A stretch of DNA of 64,000 nucleotides from NCBI GenBank assembly GCA_015680685.1, contig MNCI01027444.1, positions 131,000-194,999 on the forward strand, read 5' to 3'. Below the pieces are notes generated by a model that saw only the letters and a list, made by a program, of their open reading frames with translations, was not told where the DNA came from and searched no databases. This document shows positions 44,019 through 56,229 of the stretch, piece after piece; positions within the stretch are counted from its first letter, which is position 1, and every line of letters starts with the position of its first letter. The stretch comes from Gnetum montanum (Eukaryota > Streptophyta > Gnetopsida > Gnetales > Gnetaceae). The translations under genes and the position numbers were made by a program.

Positions 44019-44883
44019 TGATGAATAGTTAATAAGTTAAAACATCCCACCTATGATATTATAGTAATGATATCATAGCTACAATATCATATGCTTTCAT
44101 ATAAAATAGCATATGTCATTATCTTGGGTAGATAAAGTGTATAAATACTATAGCAACAATTTAGTCAATAGCATAATCAAACTCTTACAATTTTATTCTG
44201 TATCTTAGAAGATTGTCAATGAGTGCTCATAGAATGTATGTAAAATAATTAATGGAGTCTTATATGAATGATTTGTACATAGACACATCTCACGAACAAA
44301 AATAAGATAGATATTTTTTATTTTCATTGTAGTACTTTAACTTAGCCTAGACTTTACAATTAAAGTAATTTATTTGCTTATGCACATAACTTAATATTTA
44401 CTTCCTTTCACACTTTAAAATAGTAATATATTTTTTTATTCATGTTAGATATGTGAAATGAGTACAACTAAATTTGAGCATAAATATGTTATTTTTTAGT
44501 AATCCTAGTGGTGTTGCATTTGATAGCCCAACAATGGAATACTTGGTAGCCCAGTAATGGTAGCATATGTTTAGAATGTGTACACTAAGTTGGGATTTGA
44601 TGCTTATAACATAGGCTAGAATAGAATTTAATTTCTTACACCTATATTAGAGAAGTTAAATTCAATATTTTAATATGATCAAACAAAATTAAAGATCATA
44701 TGTCCTAATTAGACTTAACCATATAAACTAAGATTAACATAAGTGTAATTAGAAAGAAAACAACCCACAATCATGTTTAATGATCTAGTTACTCTATTGG
44801 TATAAGTCATGGATTATGATTAGATCACATATGATGCTCATGATATGTATGGTTGGGCATAAAGAACATTCTATAATTCATCA
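44019..44883 (+). repeat. 5' LTR of element D
   Basis: It begins TGATGAATAGTTAATAAG and ends CATTCTATAATTCATCA. TATAAATA is at 44140-44147; U3 holds ATGATATCATAG and related palindromes. U5 includes AGTAATCCTAGTGGTGTTGC. A decayed PBS (TTAGCATTGTTGCTAGGGAC) follows directly at 44884. Confidence 0.7.
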
Positions 44884-45183
44884 TTAGCATTGTTGCTAGG
44901 GACTAATGCTAGTAATCTAGATTAGTTAATATCATTGATGATCGCTATTAGGACTTAATAATTTATTACTCAAGAAATAGTACTACATTATTACAATATA
45001 CATAGAAATTTATAATATCTTCTTATAACAAAGCTAATTTCTCATTTATTGATGATTCTATTAGAATACATGTTACAACAACCAAAAGTAAGGATGATGT
45101 ACCCTACCAAATCAAGATAGTCCACTAACATCTCAATTTCTATTATCTAGACTTTATCTTCATCCTTTATAAGATGAATAGAT

Positions 45184-46990
45184 ATGATTTTTCTTCATCA
45201 TATTTATCATCAATATTATCAAGATCTAACAAGAATGAGTGTCTCTAAGGAAGAAGGAAAAATGACAAATGATCTAGTGAAGCTAATAAAAGATATCATA
45301 ATAGGGATGGTAGATGAGATAGAGACCAAGAATAAGTTAGAAGACATAAAAATAAAAGAAGGTATAACAAATAACATAAAAGATATTATGGTCATGTGAA
45401 GGACCTTGATGAATGTGATAATTATGATGAACCTCTTTTGGTAACAAAGAGCATGATCAACATAAGGGAGGTTTTCTACATTTTAACTAGACATCAAAGG
45501 ACTAACTGTATCAAGAAACTTCACATGAATAACATTCTTAAGTTCAAAGGAGGCTACAATGTTGATCAATAATACCAGTTGCAATCTTTACATAATTCTT
45601 GTTCGTTACAACATATTGAAATTAAATGATACAAGCTCAAGTTATTTCCTAAGATAATCATCAAAGAGGCTAAAAGTTTGTACTAGTTTTTAGAACTAGA
45701 ATTCATCAAAAGATGGAGTACAATGGCAAAGCTATTTAATGAAAAATATCATATGTATTCCCAAGGGTTTAATCTAAGAAAATAAATTCAATGGTGACAA
45801 TAAGATGATAAGTAATCCCTTGATGCAACCTTGAGTAGGTATTATTTTCTCTTGCATGGATGTCTAACACATGATTTTTATTAAAGGAAGTAATTAAGAC
45901 ATCATAAATTAACTTGGAAATATAAAAAAGGGTGAATATTGGGGCTTATTCCTAAGGGAGATTTTCAAAATTAAGGATCCATTAGATATAAATAATGATA
46001 CATCATGTTAGAAAAGAAAAAGAAGAACTTATGAAGTAAAAAAATACAAAGGTGTCTCATAGGGATCCATGTCTATTTCAAAAGGAAGTTCATCTCTATG
46101 AATAGAAGTAAAATGCACCTTTAAAACAGGTTATCTAATCAAAAACCTTACGTATTTAAAAATCTTAGTTAAAGTTGATAAAATTTGAAACTTCGTAGAT
46201 GAAAAGTTTGAATTAGCATTAAAGTTTATGAAGAAAAAAAATGAAACAGGGTCAAACTAGAAACAAAGATAAAAGAAATAAGAAAAGCATAGGAAGGGAG
46301 TACTACTAGCACAAATGGAAAGCAATTGTAATTAAAAATGTTGTAGACTCTAATTTAGAAGATGATGATTATAACATATACAATTATGAATATCCAAGAA
46401 TTACTACCTAGTTATGTCACATCTACAAGAGTCTAGATCTTATGCCTTAAATTTAAAATTCATTAAAATTTAAACACGTAAGAAGTTTCCTTAACCACAA
46501 GGAAACTATTAGTAGTACTATCATCAATAATAGTGTTATCCTAATGGTGTTCTACCATAACTTTAAGAATACTATCAATAGTAATGATAAAACCCATAGT
46601 TGTGAGGGATGCCACCAACTAGATAGTAGTATCCCTATAAGAAACTAGACCAATATGGATACTATGTCTAGTATTATGTATTTCCAAGTAGCTCTACCAT
46701 CCAAGATCTTACTCATCACTATCATTCTCCTAAGTTTCATAGATCTATCACTCCATAAACTAAATCTCCATTATATGCCCTTCATTTTCATCTACACTTA
46801 CAATCACATGCTCAAAATTATTTATCATTTGTTCTATAATGTGAGATTCCTTCCTAGTCACAAGAAAGAGATGCTCTTGAACTATAAATCTACAATGGAT
46901 GACAATTCAAGTAGTACCAAGTCTAAGCCCTAGAAATGTCCTTTCTTTAAAAGTACCACCTCATCTAAACCTATGCAAGCATTAGTTTTT
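45184..46990 (+). pseudogene. gag: Gag of element D, heavily decayed
   Basis: Recognisable text includes KKLHMNNILKFKGGYNVDQ and YKLKLFPKIIIKEAKSLY (about 45510-45690), RYYFLLHGC (about 45840), a decayed knuckle DDDYNIYNYEYPRITT (about 46360) and KCPFFKSTTSSKP (about 46935). These follow the order of gags C and E. Stops occur every few dozen codons and several frameshifts are present. It keeps the segment that gag B lacks at its N base. Confidence 0.65.
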
Positions 46991-47065
46991 CTAAACTTTA
47001 TACCAATAGAATCCTCTAATATTTTATAAGAGCTACCTTTAAACTAAAACATTCATGTGAAAACT

Positions 47066-48331
47066 TGTGGACCTTTTAGTGTGTTTTGATGTGTGTCAAA
47101 ACGTTAAGAAAAATGGACTCAAAGGTTGTGTGCATGGTTGTATGGTTATTGTGCTTGTAGGAATATGTACATGGGAAATAAAGATGAGCTAAAGAGGACA
47201 AGGAACAAACTGTTTAGAGCTTAAAAAAGGAGGTCATCCACATGGTTTTCAAACAAACATCCAAAGAACATGGACAAGGACTATATAATGTACAAGAAAA
47301 GTTATCATCATCAAAGCATGTGGAAGATCAAGGCTATGGACAAGGAATGATGAATTCAAAAGATAAATAACGTGAAAGAAAGATATCTCTAGGAAATAGT
47401 AGACATCTTGGTAGAATTGGAGTAATCTTAGGAAAAGATGTCTTCAAGAAATAGTAGATGTCTTTCACCAAGCAAAGATGTCTTCATCATAGAAAATATG
47501 TCTTCATCATAGAAAAGATGTCTTCACCAAATGAAGGCCAGTACTAGAAATACATCCTCCACAAGATAAAGACATCTTCTAGAATGAAGACTTCAAAAAG
47601 ATGTCTTTCACAAAACAAAGAAATTTTCCTAGAATTGAAGGTAAATTTAGAGAGATGTCTTAAGCACAAGAAAGATGTCTCCCATGACTGTTAATAATTG
47701 TTGGCTAGTTGTTGCATGAGTTCTGAGATGGATTTAGAAACACAATAGCTATAGAAGACATGATGTGCATTGGGAAATGTGCAATCCTTGCTATATTAAT
47801 TATATAATCATTTGTAATCATTGAATTCTTTGTTGCTCCTCATTTTCTTATCATTTTGGCAATTTAAAGTGTGCTATACTAAACTATACAAGGCTTAGGA
47901 AATTGAATTGCAATTATCCCTTGTGATTCTTATTCTTGTTGTCCTATGGGGTTGATGTGCTTGGGCTTGTCAGGATCCTATGAGATTGAGTTGTTGGTGC
48001 TAGAGTACAACACTTTGGTGTAAAGCTCAAGATTGTAAAGGTTGTGGAAGCCTTTCAAATCACATTTCTAGGCCTATGGGACCTTGCAAGGTTGAGTGAT
48101 TGGTGTTGTAGTACAATACTCTAGATCGAGACTTAAAGATTGTATAGGGTGTGAACCCTTCAACCACATTTTGAGAGCAACAAAGTAAAAAGGTGTGCTT
48201 GCAATCTACCCTTCTAGTTTGGACTACCTAAGTTGTGAACCCACATTAAATTCAATGTGTATTCTTTGTTTGTTTATGTTTTAATTTGGTGAACTTATTC
48301 ATCCCCCCTTTTCTAAGTTCAATGTTCCACA
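47066..48331 (+). repeat. 5' LTR of element F
   Basis: It starts TGTGGACCTTTTAGTGTG and ends AGTTCAATGTTCCACA. Between about 47370 and 47700 the palindromic word AAGATGTCTTC and close variants occur a dozen times. It aligns with 51877-53113 along its length. Confidence 0.85.
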
Positions 48332-48333
48332 AG

Positions 48334-48346
48334 TGGTATTGAAGCC
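48334..48346 (+). other. Primer binding site of element F
   Basis: TGGTATTGAAGCC, close to TGGTATCAGAGCC, the initiator tRNA-Met site used by copia elements. It lies two bases after the LTR. Confidence 0.75.
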
Positions 48347-48386
48347 TGGTAATCTTCTCTATCATCATCAACTTCAAGAGTGAACA

Positions 48387-49798
48387 ATGGAAAGGACATC
48401 CTACACAAAGACACCCATGTTTGATGGATTCAACTTTACCTATTAAAAATCCATAATGCAAGAGATCTTTAAATCCATAAAGTTTGAAGTATGGGAGTCA
48501 ATTCTAGAAGGCTATGCTTCACCTATTGATGGCACCATTGGCATCATCAAACCTTGCAACAAATGGTCTCAGGAGGAAAAGGATAAGTTCATGTTTTATT
48601 TAAAAGTAAAAAATTGTTTATATTGTGTAGTGAATCTGAATTCAATAGGATAGTAGGATGTAAAATGGCCAAAGAAATTTGGAAAAATTTTGAAGCTACT
48701 TATGAAGGAACCTCTAGTATTAAGAAATCAAAATTGTTAGTTTTATAAAGTGAATATGATAAACTCAAAATAAGAGAAGGTGAGAAAATCCAAGATGATT
48801 TTTCTATAGCTAATGATCTTTTTGTAGCAAATATAGGAGCAAGAAAGGATCTACCCAGAAGTGATGTAATTATCAAAATGATCAAAACTCTTTGACTGAA
48901 GTTCAGACGTATAGTCACAACCATGGAGGAAATCCAAGATTTCTCAAATTTAAAATTTGAGGAACTTTAAAGTGCTCTTATCGGCTATGAAATGAATCTC
49001 ATAAGTAGAGGAGAAATTCAAGAAATAATGAAGATGAGATTGCTCTTCTTTCAAGAAGACTACAATGATTACTTATAAGAAGAAATTTTTTAAATTGTTC
49101 AAGGATCTAATTTCTTCAAAGGTAGAGAAAGAGGTAGAAATTTTTTAAACTCTTCAAATCTAGATTTTTATTCTATAGAATGTTGGGTTTATGGAGGAAG
49201 ATTTCATATGGCCTTTGAATGTCCTAGTGATCCAAATGATAGCAAGGTTCAGTCAAAGAATAGATCCAATGATGAGAAACCAGAAAGACCAACCTCTATA
49301 CAAGGTGGGATGATGATGAGCAAAGTGAAGAAGAGGCATGCAATTCTTTCAAAGATTCACATCTCATATGCATGAGCACTTACCAATGAAAATTCCTTAC
49401 TTGTGGTAGGAAAAGATGGTAAGTATGACAAGAGGTATAGTGAATTTAAAGAAGAAATTTTTCTTTTACATCATTTGATTAGGAAGGCAAAGAAACTAGT
49501 ACTTTCTAAGTTAGATGCTATTCATGCTAAAGTGAAGGAAGAAATATTAGATATAAAAGCTGAGATTCAACAACTAACCTCTTTGAATAAGGATTACACC
49601 AAGATTCAAGAAGAAGAGACTCTTGAAAATCAACCAAAGAATTTAGAGGAAGAAACACATGGAAATGTGAGCTCAAGCATAGTGAGGTTTGATAATTTTG
49701 ATCATAAGGACAATATTTTATTTGTGTGTAAATATTGTGGTGGTAAGAAAGCTCTTAACTATGATGATCAAAGTAGGATTAATGCTTGGTATTATTAA
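48387..49798 (+). pseudogene. gag: Copia-type gag of element F
   Basis: The ATG at 48387 opens METRS-like text with PMFDGFNFTY, then a TAA near 48438, SIKFEVWESILEGY and WSQEEKDKFMFYLKVKN, ending at 48653. After a frameshift the UBN2/DUF4219-type gag continues with KMAKEIWKNFEATYEGTSSIKKSK and SDVIIKMIKTL. The knuckle is decayed (CWVYGGRFHMAFEC, second Cys now Tyr). A lysine/glutamate-rich coiled-coil part (KLDAIHAKVKEEILDIKAEIQQL) closes the frame at 49798. Gag would package element RNA; stops show it is dead. Confidence 0.75.
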
Positions 49799-51876
49799 AA
49801 AGGCTTTGGTAAGGAAATTGTACAAGTACCAATAAGTGAGAATGAAAGGAAGTGGGATCTTTAAAATAATGTAAGAATTGATCAAGAGTTCTATCACAAG
49901 GAACATGAACAAATAGAGACATCACATACATGATCTAATGAAAGAGAACCTAAGGATGAGTAGGTACTTCATGATAGGGAACCTCACCTCAAACTCCATT
50001 AATCTTCTCATTTTATTTGCAAGAAAGGTAAGTATCTATTTCTTTGCTTGCTAGTTATTAAGGTAAAAATATGAGAAATTATAAATTATCTATGTCTTAG
50101 TTCAAAAATGGTGGAATATGTATCTAAAGCATTTCTTATATTCATAAAATTGACATAATTGGTTCTGTGAAGATTTATAATAGAACTTGTAATACTTTAT
50201 CTTGGATCTTTATCTTATAATAATCTAGTTTAATTTCTTATCTTGCATGTAGTCATGTTTATCTAAAAGTCTTGTCATGATTAGTTTCTATGCTCATAGT
50301 CTTTGCGATGATTTTTCCATTCATTAGATAAGGAAAACCTCTAAAAATTCTATCAATATTGCTGGTTAAAGATCTAGATCTCCATAATTGGCCTTAATGT
50401 TGATATATAATTATAATGTTCTTCTATGACCTAAGAATTGCACATGTGTAGGGAGGGCCTATTCCTCATTATCAATCATCATCTTGGAGGTCACTAATGT
50501 AGGGGGAGTTTGTGGAGAATTCAACCTAAAACTACATTGAGAAAGAAAAGGACTTCAAGAGGTATTTTATGATTAATTGGATGGAAAAGTCTTGAATGGT
50601 TGTATTTTTTGAATATGAGGGCTTTAAAAGGTATTTAATGATTTATGAATACTTAGTTCTCTTTAAATGATTGTGTTTTTTTTTATTGTCTTGTTCAAAA
50701 AGAAAACTATGCATATTTTTCTCATAGCTTAAATATTCTATTGATGATTTCTTTTTGGTTTAATGTAGAAATACAAGCTACCATCAAACAATTATTTCTA
50801 TTAGATAAGTTCTTATTTTATTGTTGATCTTTAGCATCCATTTGTATGTTGGTCCTCCTTGTTTTGAAATGACAGCCCTCCTATTTAATATTCAATCATA
50901 AGTTGAAATGAAAAGTGCCTATTTTATTTTTATGTTTTTTACTTTGATCATTCCATCTTTGGAAAAGTATTTTCATGCTTTATCTTTGGTATTTTGTGCT
51001 GAATTTTATTAACAGACTATTTTTACTTGATCATATTTACATTAGTAGAGAATTTCAAGAATTATATGAACATATGTTTATCAACATGTTTTATTTTTTA
51101 TCATAGGTTGTTGATGTTGCATTGCCCTTAACAAAAAATGGAATATGCATGTCTCACTCATAGCTTTCTTATTCTCATGAAAATTTCCAAATTTTTGGTT
51201 AAGTATACGAATGAAAGTTTTACTGAGCCAACTAGATAAGATGCTTATTCCTACTTGTTCTACCTTTAGCCTTTAAATTTGAATGATGATGGTCCTAATT
51301 GAATTAATTATAGCTCCTTGTTTTTGACCTCAAAAGAGTAGTTCTCAAATTTCCACAATCATATCTTTAGTGGAGGATGTAGTAACATGATTACCCTATG
51401 GGAACATGTCCATGTCTGTTCTTCCTAACTTTTGAATCTGACATCAAGGTTTTTTCTTAACATAAAGATATGCCCATTTGCTAATTTTTTACAAAGATGA
51501 AAAATATCTAAACATTTCAAGCATCATTCACTACTAATAATTTACTATTTTAGGGATAGGTTCCTTAATTTTCAAAGCCTTTGTTTCACTTCAAGGTTGA
51601 ATTTCACTTAAAAGGATTGGTTCTACTCTTGCCAAATTTGGAACACCTCTTCATGAACCTGATAAATATGTACTTACCATATCTTTTTTGAATTATGAGT
51701 GTTACTTGACTCTACATATTATCTAGATATTATTGTCCTTTTATATCATTTCTAGTCAAGTTAGAGCACTTTATCCTCTCTTTTTTTTGCTACCCAAAAA
51801 GGGGGACTGTAGTATGATTATATTAGTATGATCACTAACTCATTTTCTTAAGTTTTGATCACCAAAAGGGGGAGAT
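49799..51876 (+). other. Noncoding remainder of element F with polypurine tract
   Basis: About 2.1 kb without recognisable pol domains or long ORFs, where an autonomous copia element would have integrase, RT and RNase H. AAAAGGGGGAGAT at 51864-51876, directly before the LTR, is the polypurine tract. Confidence 0.65.
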
Positions 51877-53113
51877 TGTGTAACTTTTAGTGTGTTTTGG
51901 TTTGTGTCAAAATGTTAAGTAAAATGGAGTTAAAGGTTTTGTGCATGGTTGTATGGTTATTGTGTTTGTAGGACTACATACATGGGAAACCAAGATAAGC
52001 TAAAGAGGACAAGGAACAAACTATTTAGAGCATAAAGGAGGAGGTCATGCACATGGTCTTCAAATGAACATCCAAAGAATGTGGAAAAGGATCATATAAT
52101 GTACAAGAAAAGTTATCATCATCAAAGCATGCAAAAGATCAATGCTATGCACAAGGAATGATGAATTTAAATGATAAAAAAATTGAAATAAAGATGTCTC
52201 TAGAAAATAGCAAACACCTTGGTAGAATCGAAGTAATCTCAAGCAAAATGTCTTCAAGAAATAGTAGACGTATTTCTCCAGGAAAAGATGTCTTCATCAT
52301 AGAAAGATGTCTTCATTGAATGAAGGCCAATACTAGAAAGACGTCTTCCACAAGACAAAGACATCTTCTAGAATGGAGATTTCAAAAAGATGTCTTTCAT
52401 GAAACAAATATGTCTTCCAAAAATTGAAGGCAATTTTAGAGAGACATCTCAGGCATGAGAAAGATGTCTCCCATGACCATTGGCTAATTGTTGTATGAGT
52501 TTTGAGATGGATTTAGAAATGCAACAGCTATAAGAAGACTTTATGTGTATTGGGAAATGTGCAAGCCTTACTGTATTCATTATATAATTATTTGTAATCA
52601 TTGAATTCTATGTTTCTCCTCATTATCTTATCATTTTGGCATTGTAAAGTGTGATGTGCCTAACTATACAAGGATTCAACAAATTGAATTGCAATTATCC
52701 CTTGTAATTCTTGTTCTTGTTGCCTTGTGGGGTTGATGTGTTTGAGCTTGTTGGGATCATGTGGGATTGAGTTGTTGGTTTTTTGGTATAACACTCCAAT
52801 GTGGAGCTCAAGATTGTAATGGTTGTGGAAGTCTTTAAAACCACATTTCCAAGCCTAATCAAACCTTTCGTGGTTGAGTGATTGGTGTTGTGGTACAACA
52901 CTTCAAAGTGGGGCTTGATGACTATATAGGATGTGGACCCTTCAACCACATTTTGAGCGAAATAAAGTCTAGAGGTGTGCTTGTGGCCCATCCTCTGAAT
53001 GTGGACTACCCAAGTTGGGGAACTATGTTAAATTCAATGTGTTTTCTTTGTTTGTTTATGTTTTAATTTGGAAAAATTATTCATCCCCCCTTTTCTAAGT
53101 TCAAAAATCCACA
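51877..53113 (+). repeat. 3' LTR of element F
   Basis: It starts TGTGTAACTTTTAGTGTG and ends TTCAAAAATCCACA. It has the same AAGATGTCTTC array (about 52180-52480) as the 5' LTR with differences in copy number. The divergence from 47066-48331 is moderate, so the insertion is old. Confidence 0.85.
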
Positions 53114-53590
53114 TAAACTATCATACTAACTAATGTTGTTTCTAGCTAAATTAGAGTTATTAATCTTTCCAAGAAGAGAATAGATCCTAAAAGCTCTTTC
53201 ATTTACTTACAAATTCTAGGAAATACATCATGTAAGGCTTTGTTAAACTTATGTTTTAAAGTTAATTTAATATTCTATGTCATGTAAAAATTATGAAATC
53301 TACCATCATTCAAAAGGTGTAACATCAAGTTAGAGCTTGTAGACTAGTCCATCACTATTCCTTTGGAATATGTAGATTACATTATGATCACCATCAATGG
53401 GTGTTCCTTTCTAAAAGATTCATTATTAAGATAATTATAAAGGTAATTTTTGCATCATCATAGGAAGGGCTTGGCTAAGCACCATTAATGCCAAGCTTGA
53501 AATTAGGGGCATATACTTAGAAAATTTCAAGGACAATGAGCATGGGAAAATAAGGAAGAAGAGAGTTTCATGTATTATATAGAATGATAT
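53114..53590 (+). pseudogene. Protease region of element D
   Basis: Decayed text matches element E 58780-59180: KALLNLCFKVNLI versus KALLNSSFGVNLI, SITIPLEYVDYIMITINGCSF versus SITIPLRLMKEIVTIIYGRSY. The DxG active-site word is not preserved. It is the direct continuation of D gag interrupted by element F. Confidence 0.55.
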
Positions 53591-55446
53591 TAAAACACCA
53601 CAAATTTCAATAGAAAATTTTTTTAAGTGTCAAAACTTGTCACATTTTTTTTAAGTTTTTGTGCTACACTCCCCAACGTAGCAAACATAGCATGCATTAA
53701 GGCCTATTTTGCAAAATTTTCTAACTATTAGGAGCAATCACATGAAAATTTTCCTAAGTGTCCTGCTATGCTCTCAATTTGCCTATTATGCTCCCTAGCA
53801 TAGCTATTGTAGAACACACTTCCATAGCTATTTTGACCAAGTGTCAAGCCATAAGTTATCAAGGTCACTTGGGATGAACAAAATAGTTCAACAAATTTTC
53901 TATCTCTTGGGTTGTCACACTTGCTACACTCCCTAGTGTAGCTAGTGTAGCACATGTCCTAGTGGCTAGTTCACCTAGGTACCAAGCTAGGGGTTGTCAG
54001 AATTACTCAATATGGACAAAAACATTAGGCAAATTTTTTATCTCTTGGGTTCCTACACTCCCTACCATAGCATAGTTTCTAGTGGCTAGTTTTGCATAAG
54101 TGTTAGGCAAGAAGCCATCAAGCTAGCTCAACATGGAAGACACATTTGGAAAATTTTCTAATTCCTGAGGCTATCTCTCCTACTATGCCCTAGAGTGTAG
54201 CCAACATACCATGAAGGAAGACTGCAAACTTTGTCAAAATTTGGCTAAGTGTCCCTACTATGCTCCCTAGTGTACCTAGCATAACTAGTGTGAAACATCA
54301 AAATTTTGCAAATTTTCACTAAGTGTTGTGATATGCTCTAGTGTGTAGCCAACTTGACACTAGAGAAAAGCCTTAAAAAACCTCCAAAAGCCTCCAAAAC
54401 TCAACATCAGCCTTCATCTCAACTTTGACATTCCTCCAACAACCAAGATCAACAATTTGCATCTCTTTTGCACCCCCATCAATCCCCAAAATTGTTTCTA
54501 TGCTTGACCCTACTCAAAAGAGGGGAATATGTAGTCTTGGAGTTTAGCCTATAAGTTATACTATTTTGCATTGTTTTCAAGTACATTGTGGTATTTCAAG
54601 CTCTAGCACATGCAGTTCAGGCAATGTAGTCATAGTTCAACAGTCTCTAGAGACCTATTGCTATTCTTTAGAGTGTAACATTTTGCTACTCTCATGGGAG
54701 CATAGTATGTTAGCATAACCCCATCTACACTCATGCCATGTGGCTCCCAATTCACATCTCACGCTAACCCTAGCCCTATAAATACCCTTGCATTCAACAC
54801 TCTAGGGATGGACAAATCTAAAGAACATTAGGCATTTTAACTTTCTGAGCATCCCTAGCATTCTCGCACCAGAGCACTTGAGCTTTACACCTTGGCACCT
54901 CCCAAAACTTAGTCCACCATTGCACCCACAAAACACAGCAATAGCCAACCCAATAGGTTTAGTTCCCATAGCAGCCATTAGCTCCAAGTTTTGGGCATCC
55001 CAGAGACTATGACTACACTATTATGCAACCACTATGCTTGACTACACACTGCATACCATTCTCATCTCTTTTCCTGCAATAGTTACACTCCCCCATTTAG
55101 GGCGGTGCACTTTTGTTCTCAAGTTTCATTGCATTTCTCAAGCATTTATCTTTGATATTCAATGTAACACTTGTATTTTCTCATTGTTTTATACATATTT
55201 GAACATTCACAATGCTATTCTCAGGCTAGGACACCACACTATGCTCTAGCTTAGCTTGTCTCGGTGTTTGCGCGTAACATAGTATAAACCCCTTTTGCAC
55301 ATGGTTGTTTTAACACCAAGTCCCTATTTGATTGACAAGACCATTTAGGATACCTCATTTATATTTTCTAGCACAACCCTTGGATAAATTTGGGGTTAGG
55401 CTATATTCTCACCATCCTCTTGGTGTTCTAGCCACCAATGTTTTTA
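53591..55446 (+). repeat. Solo LTR G of the Tat family
   Basis: Start TAAAACACCACAAATTTC and end AATGTTTTTA match the ends of the Tat LTR at 11792-13483 (TGAAACACC..., ...GATTTCA), each terminal dinucleotide having suffered one transition. TATAAATA is at 54777-54784. The flanks GATAT (53586-53590) and GATGT (55447-55451) fit a target duplication with one change. Joining the flanks gives sequence in step with element E near 59325. No internal region exists, so it is a recombination product. Confidence 0.7.
53630..54370 (+). repeat. Palindrome-bearing repeat array in U3 of solo LTR G
   Basis: Four to five units of about 120-175 bases share GCAAAATTTTCTAACTATTAGG, CTACACTCCCTAGTGTAGC and CTAGTGGCTAG. 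The core CTACACTcccTAGTGTAG is a hairpin-forming palindrome; variants such as GCTCCCTAGCATAGC occur in each unit. Confidence 0.65.
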
Positions 55447-56229
55447 GATGTCACAAATATGAGGTGCAACTACATGTAAAGAGCTTAGATCATAAGATAA
55501 AAAAATAGTACAACATGTATTTCATATATAAAAATAGTGTGTGCACAAAAATACACATATACATCAATCACTAGAAAGGAGGATACCCAATGACTAATAG
55601 CAAATGAGAACTACCAATCTACAATTTGCATGAAATAGGAAGAAGTATTTATCATCTCACATGTACCAAAGATAGATTAGATGAAAAAGGTACAATAATA
55701 ACTATTTGAAGAAAAGTATATGCAAGAGGAAGATAATGATCGAGAAGAGTTAGAAATTTTAGATGAACTTATGTTAGAACTAATTGAGCTAAAGACATTT
55801 TCAACATTACTACAGTATATTTTTCTTAAAAATGAAAAGTTGGTAATAATAAATATAGAGTTCAGATAAGAGCATATATTAAAAGTTACAAATAAGTCGT
55901 TAATACTATTTGTTTGTTCTTACAATGAGATCACTAAAATTGATCCTCATGTATGATAACATCACATATATACTGATCCTTTCATTTTGTCCAAACATCA
56001 ACTACAATGTAAGTTTAATCCAAAACTAAAGTAGGCTATAAAGAAGAAAATTGAAAAACTCTTGAAAGCTAGATTCATCTATACTATGAGTGATAGTAAG
56101 TGGGTGAGGCAACTTACCCACTTGTAATTGTGCTTACATATTTCTTTACCATACAAGATCAAATATTAAATGCATCTTGTATATATCAAGATTCATGCAA
56201 GAAGTAAGGCAAAATCATCTCAATGCTCT
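55447..56229 (+). pseudogene. pol: Linker and RT N-terminus of element D
   Basis: About 55900-56110 encodes SYNEITKIDPHV, HITYTDPFILSKHQLQCKFNPKLK and AIKKKIEKLLKARFIYTMSDSKWV. These correspond to the Athila-lineage RT entry (DP...NPKLKPVIKKELEKLLDARFI, SKWV). The RT is cut by the insertion of element E at 56230. Several stops are present. Confidence 0.65.

Larger units (their letters stand above)
47066..53113 (+). mobile_element. Copia-type, gag-only non-autonomous element F
   Basis: Two LTRs of about 1.25 kb begin TGTG and end CCACA. They enclose a tRNA-Met-type PBS, a copia-type gag and a polypurine tract. The body, about 3.5 kb, shows no protease, integrase, RT or RNase H, so it resembles terminal-repeat elements with only a gag (TR-GAG). 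It lies in the gag tail of element D; the flanks AAACT (47061-47065) and T-AAACT (53114-53119) fit a target duplication with one extra base. Confidence 0.75.
44019..56229 (+). mobile_element. Athila-like element D, interrupted three times
   Basis: Visible parts in order: 5' LTR, PBS and gag (44019-47065), the end of gag and protease region (53114-53590), linker and RT start (55447-56229). Copia-type element F, solo LTR G and Athila-like element E separate the pieces. At each interruption the D sequence continues in step with the uninterrupted element E. The 3' part of D would lie beyond the window. Confidence 0.75.
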
